Shown piece by piece: positions 10,237 to 20,041 of a stretch of 64,000 nt of DNA. Each line of letters begins with the position of its first letter. Positions within the stretch are counted from its first letter, which is position 1. Source of the stretch: Cerasicoccus maritimus (GTDB lineage Bacteria > Verrucomicrobiota > Verrucomicrobiia > Opitutales > Cerasicoccaceae); contig JAVDPD010000004.1 of the NCBI GenBank assembly GCA_031296935.1, positions 62,001-126,000 on the forward strand. The letters run 5' to 3'. The notes beneath the pieces are model-generated. The model searched no databases and was not told the origin of the DNA. It saw only the letters and a list, made by a program, of their open reading frames with translations. Made by a program: the position numbers and the translations under genes.

Positions 10237-11181
10237 ATGAAAAAAATCGGCCTTATTGGCGGTGGGGCTCACTCCCGCGCCAATCACCTCCCCTCCCTGC
10301 AACGCTACGTTTCCGAGCATCCCAGAGTCATTGAGCTGTCTGCCTTTTGCGACATCAACCCGGAGGTCGCGCAGAACACGGCCGCCGAGTACGGCTTTGC
10401 GCGCAGCTATACGAGCATCGATGACATGCTCGCCAACGAAGCGCTCGACGGCGTCATCGCGATTACCCCGGTTAAGTTCACCAAGGCGATCGCCACGCAA
10501 ATCATCGAGGCAGACATTCCACTGGTCATTGAAAAACCGCCCGGCGTGGACGTGCCCGAGGCCCAGGAAATCTGCGACCTCGTTGCCGCGAAAAACGCCC
10601 GCGTGATGGTGAGCGTCAACCGCCGGTTCGACCCCGCTCTCGTCGCCGCCAAGGAGTGGATGGCCAGGCGCAAAGTGGAGTTTTTCCGCGCAACGATGTT
10701 CCGCAAGGACCGCACCGAACCGCAGTTTTTCTCCGAGACCGGCCTGCATGTGGTCGACGCCATGCGTTGGTTTGCCGGAGACATCGCCGATTACCAAGTG
10801 ACCACGCGGGATGTCAACGGCGTCATCTGGTATCGCGTGGACATCCAGTTCGCGAACGGCGTCGCAGGGCTCCTCGAAGTTTACCCAACCGCTGGCATGC
10901 GCGACGAGGCCTACGAATTTTTCGGCGACCGCTTCCGTGTCCACACCAGTAATGGCGAGATGAGCACCGGCGAGTTCATGGCTTGGGATGACGGCGCGAA
11001 AGTCATCCACACCGAGCCCGGCAAGGACCAGCCCGGCTTCATCAAAAACGGCTCCTACGCCGAGACCGCGGAATTCATCGCAAGCCTCGTCGAAGACCGC
11101 CAACCCACGCCCACGCCTCGGGATGTGTTGCCATCGCTGGAACTTTGCTGCGATATTTTACGATTGAACACTACATGCTGA
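10237..11181 (+). CDS. Gfo/Idh/MocA family oxidoreductase
   Basis: A 314-residue NAD(P)-dependent oxidoreductase, the second of this family in the window and clearly different from the one at 4.3 kb. Rossmann motif GLIGGGAHSR at residues 5-14, acidic end of strand 2 at FCDIN, and EKP at residues 99-101 (VIEKPPGVDV). The C-terminal domain is shorter than usual but carries SETGLHVVDAMRW with the expected histidine. Likely substrate is a sugar or sugar-acid derivative. The ATG at 10237 starts directly with the nucleotide-binding strand, so the start is secure. It lies 48 bp after the YiiX-like gene on the same strand, so they may be co-transcribed. Confidence 0.88.
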   Translation: MKKIGLIGGGAHSRANHLPSLQRYVSEHPRVIELSAFCDINPEVAQNTAAEYGFARSYTSIDDMLANEALDGVIAITPVKFTKAIATQIIEADIPLVIEKPPGVDVPEAQEICDLVAAKNARVMVSVNRRFDPALVAAKEWMARRKVEFFRATMFRKDRTEPQFFSETGLHVVDAMRWFAGDIADYQVTTRDVNGVIWYRVDIQFANGVAGLLEVYPTAGMRDEAYEFFGDRFRVHTSNGEMSTGEFMAWDDGAKVIHTEPGKDQPGFIKNGSYAETAEFIASLVEDRQPTPTPRDVLPSLELCCDILRLNTTC

Positions 11182-11201
11182 TAGGCTAGCCATTATCAGC
11201 C

Positions 11202-11498
11202 ATGCAGGCACATGATTCCCCACCCCAAATGTCCAGCAATGCCATCGGCATAGGCGGTTTCATCATCTTTCTTTGTGGCGTGTTTTTGCCGTTCATGGGC
11301 TTGGAGCAGAACCAATCCGACGCACTGCCGCTGATGATGAGCGGCGTCTGCATCATCGTTGGCCTTGGGCTGCTAGTGCAGGCGATCAAACCGCGGCTAC
11401 TCAAGTTCTACATTCTCGGGCTTTGTGGACTAGGAATCTGCGCAGGCGTGCTCTTCGTGATGTCTTACGCTACATTTCAGGTACACCCGACAGAATAA
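11202..11498 (+). CDS. Small three-TM membrane protein
   Basis: A 98-residue protein with three hydrophobic segments (IGIGGFIIFLCGVFLPF, MSGVCIIVGLGLLVQAI and YILGLCGLGICAGVLFVM) separated by short polar loops. It follows the oxidoreductase gene by 20 bp on the same strand. A second in-frame ATG (MSSNAIG, residue 10) is an alternative start. No family recognised; probably an inner-membrane protein of unknown role. Confidence 0.6.
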   Translation: MQAHDSPPQMSSNAIGIGGFIIFLCGVFLPFMGLEQNQSDALPLMMSGVCIIVGLGLLVQAIKPRLLKFYILGLCGLGICAGVLFVMSYATFQVHPTE

Positions 11499-11648
11499 AC
11501 GTCCGGCAGCGGTGCCACTACCGTTGAGACAGCGCGTAACTCACCCTGACTGCGAGCACGAAGCGACCCAAACGGCTTGCCATATTTCTTATTAAAAAAT
11601 TGCGCTCAGCGGTTAGGAAGCGTTAGATAAGGTCGATACCTTACTACA

Positions 11649-13592
11649 ATGAAGCTGCTATTTTCATTACTGTGCCTGTCTGTGTGTGTTTTCACCTATG
11701 CGCAGGAATCGGCGGTCGACCTCGGCGAAGGGCCCAACGACACCAGCGTGACCTCTAACGAGTCCACTTCCGACCAATACAAACGAGCGCACCTCGGCGC
11801 ACTCGATTACGTCGACCAAAAACTCGCGGCCGACAACCTCATCGACCAGATGACCACTTTTGCCTCGGACACGCGCAGCCCGCGCGCAACGCTCGAGAGC
11901 TTCTTCTACCTGGCCGACAGTTACTACACCCTCATCAACGCAGACGGCGTTACTTGGGATAATGAGGACGACCTCGACAACATCGCCAACGAGCTCGCCG
12001 ACCTCTTCGACATGGACGACATCCCGGAGAATTTTCAAGCCGAAGCCGCCATCGAAGCCACCGTCTACATGTGCGAGTACCTCTCCCGCCGAGGCCTGCC
12101 GCCACTCAGCGAGATCCCCGATGAGGACGAGATGGCCAAGGCCGTGCGCGAAGGTCGCCTGGGCGTTTACCGCATTCCGGACACGCCTATCGAAATTGCC
12201 CGAATCAACCACGGCGACCTCGAGGGCCACTACCTCTTCGTCAACACCACGCTCGACGACGCGCTCGACCTCTACAACCAGGCCGCCAACTACCCCTACC
12301 TGCGCGATCAGTTCAAGGGCTTTTACGACCTCTACTTCCTCACCTCGGGCCCCATGATTCCCACGCGCTTCATCCGCGCCCTGCCCGACTGGATGAGCAC
12401 CGATATCTACGAGCAAACCATCTGGCAATGGATCCTCACCCTGGCGACCTTCACTGTCATGTTCGGCGTGCTCTACGTGGTACACATCAGCATCAAGCGC
12501 ATCACCAAGGACATGGGGCCGCTCGCAGTGAACGCGTTTTCGATGATTCGTCCACTGCTCGCCATTGGCCTGACCAAGGCCGTAATTTACTTCCTCGACG
12601 AGCAGGTGTTCCTGACCGGCGAAGCCTGGCAGCTCATCGTCACGATCTCCGACATCATTGTACTCGCGGCAAATATCACCATCATCGTGGTCATCGGCAG
12701 CCTCATCGCCGAACTCGCCCTGAAGTCGGAAAAAATGTATGCCGACAGCCACCGCATCGACCAATACCTGATCCGCCTCGGCATCCGCATCCTGAGCATT
12801 GTCATCGCAATCGGCGTGCTGATCCAGGGCTTGCAAGCACTGGGCTTCTCCGGCGCCACCCTCCTCGCCGGGGCATCGGTATCCGGCCTGGCCGTGGCCC
12901 TCGCCGCGCAAAGCACGCTCAAGAATGTCTTTGGCAGTATCATGCTGGTGCTCGATAAGCCATTCGTAATCGGCGAGCGCATCATCACCGGTGGGGTCGA
13001 TGGGATCGTCGAAGAGATCGGCTTGCGCTCCACCCGCATTCGCACGCTCGACGGCCACCTCGTCTCCATCCCGAACGACGAGCTCTCCAGCGCCGAGATC
13101 GAAAACGTAGGTCGCCGCCCCTACATCAAGCGGCTCTTCAACGTGGGCGTCACCTACGACACCACACCGGAAAAAATTGCCGAGGGCATGCGCATCATCG
13201 AAGACCTCCTGGCGCACCACGAAACCCAGCCCACCGCAGCCGATGAGCAAAAGCTCGAAGAAGCCAAACAGGAAGCCGCCGAGGCCGACGCCGAAGCCGC
13301 CGAAAAAGCCGAGGCTAACGACGAAGACGCCCCCCCGAGCAACGCGTCCATCAACTATCCAGACTTCGCTCCTCGCGTCTTCTTCGACAAGATGAACGCC
13401 GACTCGCTCAACATCATGGTGCTCTACTGGTATCACCCCGCTGACTATATGGAGTATCTCAAGCACGCCACTTGGGTGAACAGCGAGATCCTTCGCCGCT
13501 TCAACGCCGCGGGCATCGAGTTCGCCTTCCCCACGCAAACCATCGTACTCCAAAACGCGAAGGCCTCGCTCGACGAGCAACCGGCGCCCTAA
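11649..13592 (+). CDS. MscS-family mechanosensitive ion channel with periplasmic N-terminal domain
   Basis: A 647-residue membrane channel. An N-terminal signal peptide (MKLLFSLLCLSVCVFTYAQ) leads into an acidic extracytoplasmic region of about 230 residues. Several transmembrane helices follow (about 265-390), then the MscS pore helix and beta domain: ATLLAGASVSGLAVALAAQ, then LKNVFGSIMLVLDKPFVIGE (about 400-440) and the GIVEEIGLRSTRIRTLDG strand. Such channels open under membrane tension and release solutes on osmotic downshock. The C-terminal cytoplasmic domain contains an acidic, Ala/Glu-rich insert (about 535-565, EEAKQEAAEADAEAAEKAE) that is probably a coiled coil or flexible linker and is not standard for MscS. 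The long open frame on the opposite strand here is a by-product of codon bias. Confidence 0.9.
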   Translation: MKLLFSLLCLSVCVFTYAQESAVDLGEGPNDTSVTSNESTSDQYKRAHLGALDYVDQKLAADNLIDQMTTFASDTRSPRATLESFFYLADSYYTLINADGVTWDNEDDLDNIANELADLFDMDDIPENFQAEAAIEATVYMCEYLSRRGLPPLSEIPDEDEMAKAVREGRLGVYRIPDTPIEIARINHGDLEGHYLFVNTTLDDALDLYNQAANYPYLRDQFKGFYDLYFLTSGPMIPTRFIRALPDWMSTDIYEQTIWQWILTLATFTVMFGVLYVVHISIKRITKDMGPLAVNAFSMIRPLLAIGLTKAVIYFLDEQVFLTGEAWQLIVTISDIIVLAANITIIVVIGSLIAELALKSEKMYADSHRIDQYLIRLGIRILSIVIAIGVLIQGLQALGFSGATLLAGASVSGLAVALAAQSTLKNVFGSIMLVLDKPFVIGERIITGGVDGIVEEIGLRSTRIRTLDGHLVSIPNDELSSAEIENVGRRPYIKRLFNVGVTYDTTPEKIAEGMRIIEDLLAHHETQPTAADEQKLEEAKQEAAEADAEAAEKAEANDEDAPPSNASINYPDFAPRVFFDKMNADSLNIMVLYWYHPADYMEYLKHATWVNSEILRRFNAAGIEFAFPTQTIVLQNAKASLDEQPAP

Positions 13593-13692
13593 GCCTGAGG
13601 CTCGCAGCGACCAGCGGTTGACGGCCTGCCGCGAGCGAAAAAGGCCTCGCCTTACCAAGCCGCCCGTACAGGATTCTGCACCCAAGCAAATC

Positions 13693-14574
13693 ATGGCCAG
13701 CATCTCAATCCAGAAGAGCGATCTGCGTTACTGTGAAATCGACGGCGAGTCACTGTCGAGTAACGCTTTCCCCGACTTCCTCATCGTCGGCCCACAGCGT
13801 ACTGGCACAACTTGGCTTGCCGAAAACCTCGCGGTGCATCCGGAGATTCTCTTCAGCACCCCCAAGGAAATGTTCTACTTCAATCGCCTTACCCAACCGG
13901 ACCACCCGCAGTTTGAAACGCGCAGCCTGGAGTGGTATTTGGACTACTTTCGCCTCTCGCCCAAAGAGCGCCTGTGTCGGCAGATAGCCTACTTCCGCTA
14001 CTACAAGCAGCTCTTCCGCATCAAAGCCATTGGCGAAGGCACCGCCAGTTATGCCGCCATGCTGCCCCCTGAGACGATTGACGAAATACTCACACTCAAC
14101 CCCGAAATCAAAGTCATCATCATGCTCCGCAACCCGATAAAACGGGCGTGGGCGCATTTGAAAATAGACATCTCCAATCAGAGCCTCTACAACGCGAAAT
14201 ACCGCACCATTGAGGACATTCCGTCCGCGGAAGTTGAGGCGTTCCTCACCAGCGACTACCAGCGCGGCTGCGGCAATTTTTCTGCAATACATTCCCTCTG
14301 GAAAAGCAAAGTTGCCACCGGCAACTTGTTCGTCGGGCTCTTCGATGACTTGCGCGACAACCCCGAGCAACTCCTGCTCGACACCATGCGCTTCATTGGT
14401 GTGCAGGCACACGAAAAATTTCTCACGCATCGCATGGGCAAAGTCGTGTCCCCCACCGACAAGAAAAACGACAAACGCGCACTACCAGAGCGATACGAAG
14501 CAATCCTACGCGATCTCTTTGCCAACGAAATTGACTGGGTAAACCAATTCGCCGGGCGCGCGCTCAAGAACTGA
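13693..14574 (+). CDS. Sulfotransferase domain protein (PAPS-dependent)
   Basis: About 293 residues from the ATG at 13693; the frame extends upstream, but the conserved fold begins after it. The 5'-phosphosulfate loop is GPQRTGTTWL (residues 33-42). The 3'-phosphate-binding region is IKVIIMLRNPIKRAWAHL (about 139-156), with the RNP..R..S-like spacing of the family. These transfer sulfate from PAPS to a hydroxyl on a carbohydrate, lipid or other acceptor. The acceptor here is unknown; cell-envelope glycans are plausible in a marine organism. It is the last gene before a decayed IS630 copy. No PAPS synthesis genes lie in the window. Confidence 0.87.
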   Translation: MASISIQKSDLRYCEIDGESLSSNAFPDFLIVGPQRTGTTWLAENLAVHPEILFSTPKEMFYFNRLTQPDHPQFETRSLEWYLDYFRLSPKERLCRQIAYFRYYKQLFRIKAIGEGTASYAAMLPPETIDEILTLNPEIKVIIMLRNPIKRAWAHLKIDISNQSLYNAKYRTIEDIPSAEVEAFLTSDYQRGCGNFSAIHSLWKSKVATGNLFVGLFDDLRDNPEQLLLDTMRFIGVQAHEKFLTHRMGKVVSPTDKKNDKRALPERYEAILRDLFANEIDWVNQFAGRALKN

Positions 14575-14619
14575 GGCACCCGCTCGGGCATCATCGCGGC
14601 ACCAAGCTGCGACATACAA

Positions 14620-15424
14620 CACTGTTAGCAGCGTCTCACTGGAACACCGCTGTGCAAGCTCAGCAGCAGCTTGAAAGTCATTTTGGCCGTCGCTTTAGCT
14701 ACAAAACGGTTTGGCGCTGGTTAAAAAAAGTGGCTGGGGTGCTGCGGGTGGTCCGGTCCGCCAACGCGTCCGGTCTTTGTCGCTTCGCTCGGAACCGCGC
14801 CCCGCCCACGAAAAGAGGAACCCGATCAAAGCCGAAAAGTTTAAGCGCTCGTTTTATGGCAAACTGAAGGCGTTGCTGATTCGTAAGTCGTTGCCAGTCA
14901 AGGTGTGGGTCACCGACGAGAGTCGTTATGGACTGCTACCAAGCCTGCGTCGGGTCTGGACGCTCAAAGGGCATCGTCCGCACAAGCTATGGCAGAGCAA
15001 ATACACGTGGAGCTACTGTTACGGGGCGCTCGACATCGTCGATGGCGAAGCTGTTTTCATCCAAACCCCGAGCGTGAATCTCGACTGGACACAGGCCTTC
15101 CTGGAACAAATCAAGGCTGAGTTTCCCGAGCATCAGCACGTTGTTGTGAGGGACGGTGAGGGCTTCCATCCGAGCGAAGACGGCCACCCGAAGATCCCCG
15201 AGGGAGTCCACACGATCATGCTGCCAGCGTATAGCCCAGAGCTCAATCCGATCGAGAAACTCTGGGATCTCATCCAAGATCACACCGCCAACCAACTGTG
15301 GCCAAGCACCGAAACCCTAGGCCAAGTCGTCGCAGCACACCTAGAAGACTGGTGGGCAGACAAGAGGCGGGTCATCAAGCTCGTTGGTAATGGATGGGCA
15401 CGCGCTTCAGCAAATGCTTCATGA
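14620..15424 (+). pseudogene. IS630-family transposase remnant, 5'-truncated and frameshifted
   Basis: Two overlapping frames together make the C-terminal two-thirds of an IS630-type DDE transposase. The first frame (from about 14620 to 14760) reads ESHFGRRFSYKTVWRWLKK, the second helix-turn-helix. Similarity then moves to another frame (about 14800 to 15424) starting near RNPIKAEKFKRSFY. The catalytic core shows the first Asp in VTDESRYGLLP, the second in VVRDGEGFHP and the Glu region in LPAYSPELNPIEKLWD. A stop precedes the first frame and the N-terminal HTH is missing, so the gene is dead. No terminal inverted repeats were identified. Confidence 0.85.
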
Positions 15425-15618
15425 AACTTCATAACTCACGATACTAGTGAGATGTGGTATAACTCAAATACATCATCGCGGAGCCCTCACAGTCCTCCAC
15501 GCGCGCTCTGCGAACATCGAAAAGCAACAAACGATCATCTGCAGCGTGGAAACAGTCTGCTAATCGAAGTGGCCTTATGATTAAACATGCATTCCTCGGT
15601 AAATGACGATGAACCGCA

Positions 15619-15654
15619 AAAAAGCCCCCGGTCATTTCTGGCCGGGGGCTTTTG
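15619..15654. terminator. Rho-independent terminator hairpin
   Basis: AAAAAGCCCCCGG, loop TCATTTCT, then CCGGGGGCTTTT: a strong G+C stem flanked by A and T tracts, so it works on either strand. It lies in the 320-bp gap between the IS630 remnant and the thymidine phosphorylase gene and probably ends the latter's minus-strand transcript about 100 bp after its stop. Nothing else was seen in this gap. Confidence 0.85.
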
Positions 15655-15746
15655 CTGTAAACTATAAACATCTCCTTTCGCTAACCTCACCGTGCGACCA
15701 AACTTTGGGCGCTGCGATGCGGAGCATCGAGATTCCTAAGCTGCGC

Positions 15747-17084
15747 TTAGGCGACGCGTTCGACGATGAGCTCGGGCGGATTCGGGCGCTTCGGCGCCAG
15801 GCGGTAAGCGCTGCGCAGGTATTCGAGGGCGCTATCCAGCTTGGACTCGTCGTTGTAGTGGATCATCATGAGCGGCTCACCCTGCTTGACCTGGGTGCCC
15901 ACCTTCTTGATTTCCGATACGCCGACGGCTGGATCATACTTGCCGTTCTTCTTCTGGCCGAGGATCTGCACGCCGCGGGCAATCTGACCGGCGTTGATCG
16001 TGTGGACATAGCCACGCTTCGGAGCCGGAAGCTTACGCACATATTTGGCGGTCGGCATCTTTTCCGGATCGTCGATGAAGCTGGTGTCACCGCCTTGGGC
16101 TTCGAGCATTTCCTTAAACTTTTCGAGCGCGGAGCCGTCCTTAAGATGCTTTTGCACGGTCTGCTTGGCCGACAGAGTCGAGCCAGCCACACCGGCGAGG
16201 CGGACGATTTCCATACCGAGCTTGAGCACGAGCTCTTGCAGGTCTTCCGGGCCTTCGCCCTTGAGCAGTTGGACGGCTTCGAGCAGTTCCAGACCAGTGC
16301 CGACGGTGTCGCCGAGCGGTTGGTTCATGTCGGTGACCAAGGCCACGCAACGGCGCTTCATGCTGCGACCGACGCGGGTGATGCTGCGCGCGAGTTGCTT
16401 GGCCTGCTCGACGTCCTTGATGTAGGAGCCATTGCCCCACTTGACGTCGACCACAAGACCTTCCGCGCCTTCCGATAGCTTCTTCGACAGCACGCTGCCG
16501 GTGATGAGCTGGAGGCTCGGGATGGTGGCCGTGCTCTGGCGCAGGTTGTAAAGGATGCCATCGACCGGTGCGATTTCCGGGTGCTGGGAAACGATCGCGC
16601 AGCCAACAGTGTCGAGCTGCTTGATGAAGTCCTTCAGGTCCATATCGGGCTTGAACTTCGGCACCGCACTGAGCTTATCGAGATTGCTGATGACGAAATT
16701 TTCGTCGACCCCGTTCATCGCAGGCATGATGACCCCGCAAGCAGCGGCCAAAGGCGCGAGCACGAGGGTTGTTTTGTCGCCAACGCCGCCAGTGGAATAC
16801 TTGGCGATCTTGGGACGCGTTAATTTTGAAAGGTCAATAACCTCGCCGGAGAGCATCATCTCTTCTGCCAGAACAGCCGTTTCCTGAGCAGACATGCCCT
16901 GGAAATAGATGGCCATAGCCAATGCGGCCATTTGAAATTCGGGCATTTCCTTGTCGAGAATCGAGTCGACAATGAAGCGAATTTCTTCGTCCGTGAACTC
17001 GCCCCCGTCGCGTTTTTTCTCAATAAGGTATGAGAAAGAGGGCTTAATGAACTTGCGAGAAGCCAATAACGATTTCTGCGCCAT
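15747..17084 (-). CDS. deoA: Thymidine/pyrimidine-nucleoside phosphorylase
   Basis: About 445 residues from the ATG at 17084. The open frame extends 65 codons upstream, but the family start, with an alpha-helical KKRDGGEFTDEEIRFIVD segment, follows this ATG. It catalyses phosphorolysis of thymidine or other pyrimidine nucleosides to free base and (deoxy)ribose 1-phosphate in nucleoside salvage. Visible features: the KYSTGGVGDKTTL phosphate-binding loop (about 95), DVKWGNGSY near 200 and the C-terminal barrel-sandwich region GYVHTINAGQIARGV with VGTQVKQGEPLMMIHY. Length and order are normal. It is transcribed divergently from the HtrA gene and probably as a single gene. Whether it prefers thymidine (DeoA) or has broad pyrimidine specificity (Pdp) cannot be told. 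Confidence 0.92.
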   Translation of the reverse strand: MAQKSLLASRKFIKPSFSYLIEKKRDGGEFTDEEIRFIVDSILDKEMPEFQMAALAMAIYFQGMSAQETAVLAEEMMLSGEVIDLSKLTRPKIAKYSTGGVGDKTTLVLAPLAAACGVIMPAMNGVDENFVISNLDKLSAVPKFKPDMDLKDFIKQLDTVGCAIVSQHPEIAPVDGILYNLRQSTATIPSLQLITGSVLSKKLSEGAEGLVVDVKWGNGSYIKDVEQAKQLARSITRVGRSMKRRCVALVTDMNQPLGDTVGTGLELLEAVQLLKGEGPEDLQELVLKLGMEIVRLAGVAGSTLSAKQTVQKHLKDGSALEKFKEMLEAQGGDTSFIDDPEKMPTAKYVRKLPAPKRGYVHTINAGQIARGVQILGQKKNGKYDPAVGVSEIKKVGTQVKQGEPLMMIHYNDESKLDSALEYLRSAYRLAPKRPNPPELIVERVA

Positions 17085-17342
17085 TGATATTTTAGATAGC
17101 TTGTGAGTTGATTGAGCGCTACTGCGCGTAAACCTTCTATAGAGGCGTAAAACCGGCTTCCTGTCGAGCTTTTTCTGGTAAAACCCCCAGCTCGGCGGGT
17201 CATTTTGTCGCCAATCACTCGATTCCGAGAGAATTTTGAGCAGGATTCCATCATCAACGAAACCTTGGGCGCAAATCATTGTCCCTTATCGCACATACAT
17301 TTGCGGACGCCGACCACCCTTCACACTTGCGAGCTCCCAAAC

Positions 17343-17370
17343 TTGCACCCAGGCGCCGATCGGGTATATT
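17343..17370 (+). promoter_or_regulatory. Possible sigma70-type promoter for the HtrA gene
   Basis: TTGCAC (17343-17348) and TATATT (17365-17370) with a 16-bp spacer, about 80 bp before the HtrA ATG, inside the 363-bp divergent gap 17085-17447. The -10 box is good (5/6), the -35 box poor (3/6). No other clear signal was seen in this gap. Confidence 0.3.
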
Positions 17371-17447
17371 ATAGCGATCCCAAGCATCGGCACTCGCTGG
17401 GGACCATGATTATCCCAGAGCCAGACGACTAATTTCCAAAAAGCATC

Positions 17448-18944
17448 ATGAAACGTTCCCTCCAGCTCACCCTCGCATTCACGATAACTGCGGCGTCGGC
17501 GATTGTAGCCGGGTTCGCCGCCAATCAACTCGCCGCCAAAGACGACCTGCCGCCGGCTAAAGTCGAGCGCGACGCCTCGCCGCTCGACCGCAACGGGCCG
17601 CGCATTGTCAGCTTTGCCGACGTGCTGGAAGACGTCACGCCCGCCGTAGTCAGCGTCCACACGTCCAGCTACGCCGAGCTTAGCCGCCAGGAGCGCATGC
17701 TGCGCCGCTACTATCGCATGGACGAAAACCCGACAGTCCAGGGCGTGGGCTCAGGCTTTGTCGTGACCGCCGATGGCTACGTGCTGACCAACAACCACGT
17801 GGTGTCGAGCGGCGGCAACAGCCAGGCCGACGAAGTCATCGTCAAGCTCGACGATGGCCGTGAATTCGAAGCCACCGTAGTCGGAGCCGACGCCTCCTCC
17901 GACGTGGCGGTGCTCAAGATCGACGTCGGCAGCGAGCAACTCCCCTTCCTGCCACTGGGAGACAGCGCACAGCTCCGCGTGGGCGACATCGTGTTTGCTG
18001 CGGGCAACCCACTGGGCATCGGGCTGACCGTTACCCAAGGCATCGTCTCCGCGCTCGATCGCACAGACCTCGGCATCTACAACACCCGCAACGGGCCCGG
18101 AATGGAAAACTTTATCCAAACCGATGCCTCGATCAACCGGGGCAACTCCGGCGGCCCACTAGTCGATGCCCAAGGCCGCGTAGTGGGCATTAACTCCGCC
18201 ATCGCTAGCCCGACAGGCGGCAGCATTGGCATCGGTTTTGCCATCCCCATTAACTTCGCGGCCCGCATCATGGACAGCCTTGTCAACGACGGCGAGGTCC
18301 GCCGCGGCTTCATCGGCGTGCAGCTCGACCAGCTATCCCGCGAGCTCGCTCAGGCCTTTGGGCTCAGCAGCACCCGCGGCGCATTGGTCGTACGCGTGAC
18401 GCCTGGCATGCCAGGCGCCGACGCCGGCCTTATGCATGGTGACATCGTGACCGCCGTCGACGGCCAGGGCGTAGACTCCGTTCAAGAGCTGATCTACCTG
18501 ATTTCCAGCCGCGCGCCTGGCACAGAGGTGGGCCTTTCGGTCTTCCGCAGTGGCCAGCCGATAAAAATCAATGTCACGCTAGGCGACCGCGAAGCGTTGA
18601 TTAATGGCTCTGCTCCAGCGCCCCAAACCCCAGCGCAGCCGCAAACTCATGCCAAGCCAGATACGCTCATTTCCGGGATCAGCGTGATGCCCATTTCGCC
18701 GCGCGACCGCTTGGAGCATAAGATCCCCGCCGACATCGACGGTCTGCTCGTTGCCGAAGTCAGCGAAAAATACAGCCAGATCCTTCAGCCCGGCACAGTC
18801 ATCGAATCCATCAACGGAGCCCCCGTCCAGAGCTTCGATGAAGCCAAAGCCGCCCTCAACCCTGACGGAATGAACCGCCTCTACGTTTACTACGAGGACA
18901 GTTTCCGCTACGTCCCCCTCATCACCCCAAAATCAAAATCCTGA
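17448..18944 (+). CDS. degP: HtrA/DegP-type periplasmic serine protease with two PDZ domains
   Basis: A 498-residue secreted protease/chaperone for envelope protein quality control. The N-terminal signal sequence (hydrophobic residues 6-24) is followed by a trypsin-like domain with the catalytic triad H117 (TNNHVV), D152 (SSDVAVL) and S234 (RGNSGGPL). PDZ1 spans about residues 285-375 (GFIGVQLDQLS, GALVVRVTPGMPGADAGL) and a more diverged PDZ2 about 410-490 (GLLVAEVSEKYSQI..G). A Pro/Gln-rich linker lies between the PDZ domains. It begins at an ATG followed by KR and a hydrophobic core, so the start is secure. It is a single gene ending in a strong terminator. DegQ or MucD naming is equally possible. 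Confidence 0.92.
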   Translation: MKRSLQLTLAFTITAASAIVAGFAANQLAAKDDLPPAKVERDASPLDRNGPRIVSFADVLEDVTPAVVSVHTSSYAELSRQERMLRRYYRMDENPTVQGVGSGFVVTADGYVLTNNHVVSSGGNSQADEVIVKLDDGREFEATVVGADASSDVAVLKIDVGSEQLPFLPLGDSAQLRVGDIVFAAGNPLGIGLTVTQGIVSALDRTDLGIYNTRNGPGMENFIQTDASINRGNSGGPLVDAQGRVVGINSAIASPTGGSIGIGFAIPINFAARIMDSLVNDGEVRRGFIGVQLDQLSRELAQAFGLSSTRGALVVRVTPGMPGADAGLMHGDIVTAVDGQGVDSVQELIYLISSRAPGTEVGLSVFRSGQPIKINVTLGDREALINGSAPAPQTPAQPQTHAKPDTLISGISVMPISPRDRLEHKIPADIDGLLVAEVSEKYSQILQPGTVIESINGAPVQSFDEAKAALNPDGMNRLYVYYEDSFRYVPLITPKSKS

Positions 18945-18961
18945 ATGCCGATTGCTTCGCC

Positions 18962-18993
18962 AAGGCCCCTTGAGACGCACCCCAAGGGGCTTT
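18962..18993 (+). terminator. Rho-independent terminator after the HtrA gene
   Basis: GCCCCTTG, ten-base loop, CAAGGGGC followed by TTT. It lies about 18 bp after the HtrA stop codon. Confidence 0.75.
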
Positions 18994-19033
18994 GGTGTCA
19001 ATGCGTGCTAAATGTGGGAGTCCGCCACTGCCC

Positions 19034-20041
19034 CTACTCCTTCTTCTCCAGGTGGCCGCCGAATTGGAAGCGCATGGCGGAGCAGACCTTGTCGGCGAAG
19101 GCGGCGTCTTCGCGGGAGCGGAAGCGCTCATACAACGCACTGGTGAGGACGGGCGCCGGGGTCGCCGACTCGATGGCGGCTTCGATCGTCCAACGACCTT
19201 CGCCGGAGTCCGAGACGCGGCCGGAGAATTTGTCCAGCTTGGGATCACCAACGAAGGAGGCGGCGGTCAAGTCGAGTAACCAGGAGGCGATGACGGAGCC
19301 GCGGCGCCAGACTTCGGAGATTTCGCCGAGGTCGAGGTCGTAGTCCAAGTCGCCGTGCATGGAGGGCGCAGTCTCGGCGTCGATCTCTTTGGACTTGGTG
19401 TCGCAGTTGGCGTTGCTGAGGATGTCGAGGCCCTCGGCGTAGGCGGCCATGATGCCGTATTCGATGCCGTTGTGGACCATTTTGACAAAGTGCCCGGCGC
19501 CGGCGGGGCCGCAATGCAGGTAGCCCTTTTGCGCGGTGCCGCCTTCGGGGCGGCCGGGGGTGGCCTCGACGTCACCCTCGCCGGGGGCGATGGTGGCAAA
19601 GATCGGGTCGAGGTGCTGGACGGCGTCCTTGGGCCCGCCAATCATGAGGCAGTAGCCGCGCTCCAGGCCCCAAACGCCACCGCTGGTGCCGCAGTCGATG
19701 TAGTGGATGCCGCGGGGGGCGAGCTTGGCGGCGCGGGCGCGGTCGTCGCGGAAATAGGAGTTGCCGCCGTCGATGACGATGTCTCCCTCGTCGAGGAGCT
19801 CGGCGAGTTCGAAGACGACTTTTTCGGTGATGGCGGCAGGGATCATGACCCAGGCCGCGCGGGGCTTTTCGAGCTTGTCGACAAATTCCTGGAGGGTGGT
19901 TGCGCCGACGGCGCCTTCCTTTTCAAGCGCGGCGATAGAGTCCGGGTTGGTGTCGAAGACGACGCAGGTGTGGCCGTTCTTCATGAGGCGGCGTACGATG
20001 TTGGCGCCCATGCGGCCGAGGCCGATCATTCCTAGTTGCAT
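19034..20041 (-). CDS. gnd: 6-phosphogluconate dehydrogenase, decarboxylating (short form)
   Basis: A 335-residue enzyme of the pentose phosphate pathway: oxidises 6-phosphogluconate and releases CO2 to give ribulose 5-phosphate with reduction of NAD(P). The Rossmann motif GLGRMG is at residues 7-12. The substrate signature [11 protein letters not shown] (about 92-102) and [21 protein letters not shown] (about 117-137), with K and H in [14 protein letters not shown], are present. The length matches the short GntZ/YqeC group, often NAD-preferring, not the 470-residue enteric form. The ATG at 20041 has a good ribosome site (AGGAAC) and overlaps the stop of the upstream deacetylase gene by about 10 bp, so the two are translationally coupled. 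Confidence 0.9.
   Translation of the reverse strand: MQLGMIGLGRMGANIVRRLMKNGHTCVVFDTNPDSIAALEKEGAVGATTLQEFVDKLEKPRAAWVMIPAAITEKVVFELAELLDEGDIVIDGGNSYFRDDRARAAKLAPRGIHYIDCGTSGGVWGLERGYCLMIGGPKDAVQHLDPIFATIAPGEGDVEATPGRPEGGTAQKGYLHCGPAGAGHFVKMVHNGIEYGIMAAYAEGLDILSNANCDTKSKEIDAETAPSMHGDLDYDLDLGEISEVWRRGSVIASWLLDLTAASFVGDPKLDKFSGRVSDSGEGRWTIEAAIESATPAPVLTSALYERFRSREDAAFADKVCSAMRFQFGGHLEKKE

Noticed and set aside
11667..13703. 678-residue open frame opposite the MscS gene
   Set aside because: Composition reflects G+C-rich codon bias of the plus-strand gene; no domains, while the plus strand has signal peptide, helices and the MscS core.
15444..15671. 75-residue minus-strand ORF
   Set aside because: Runs through a strong terminator hairpin and has no family features.
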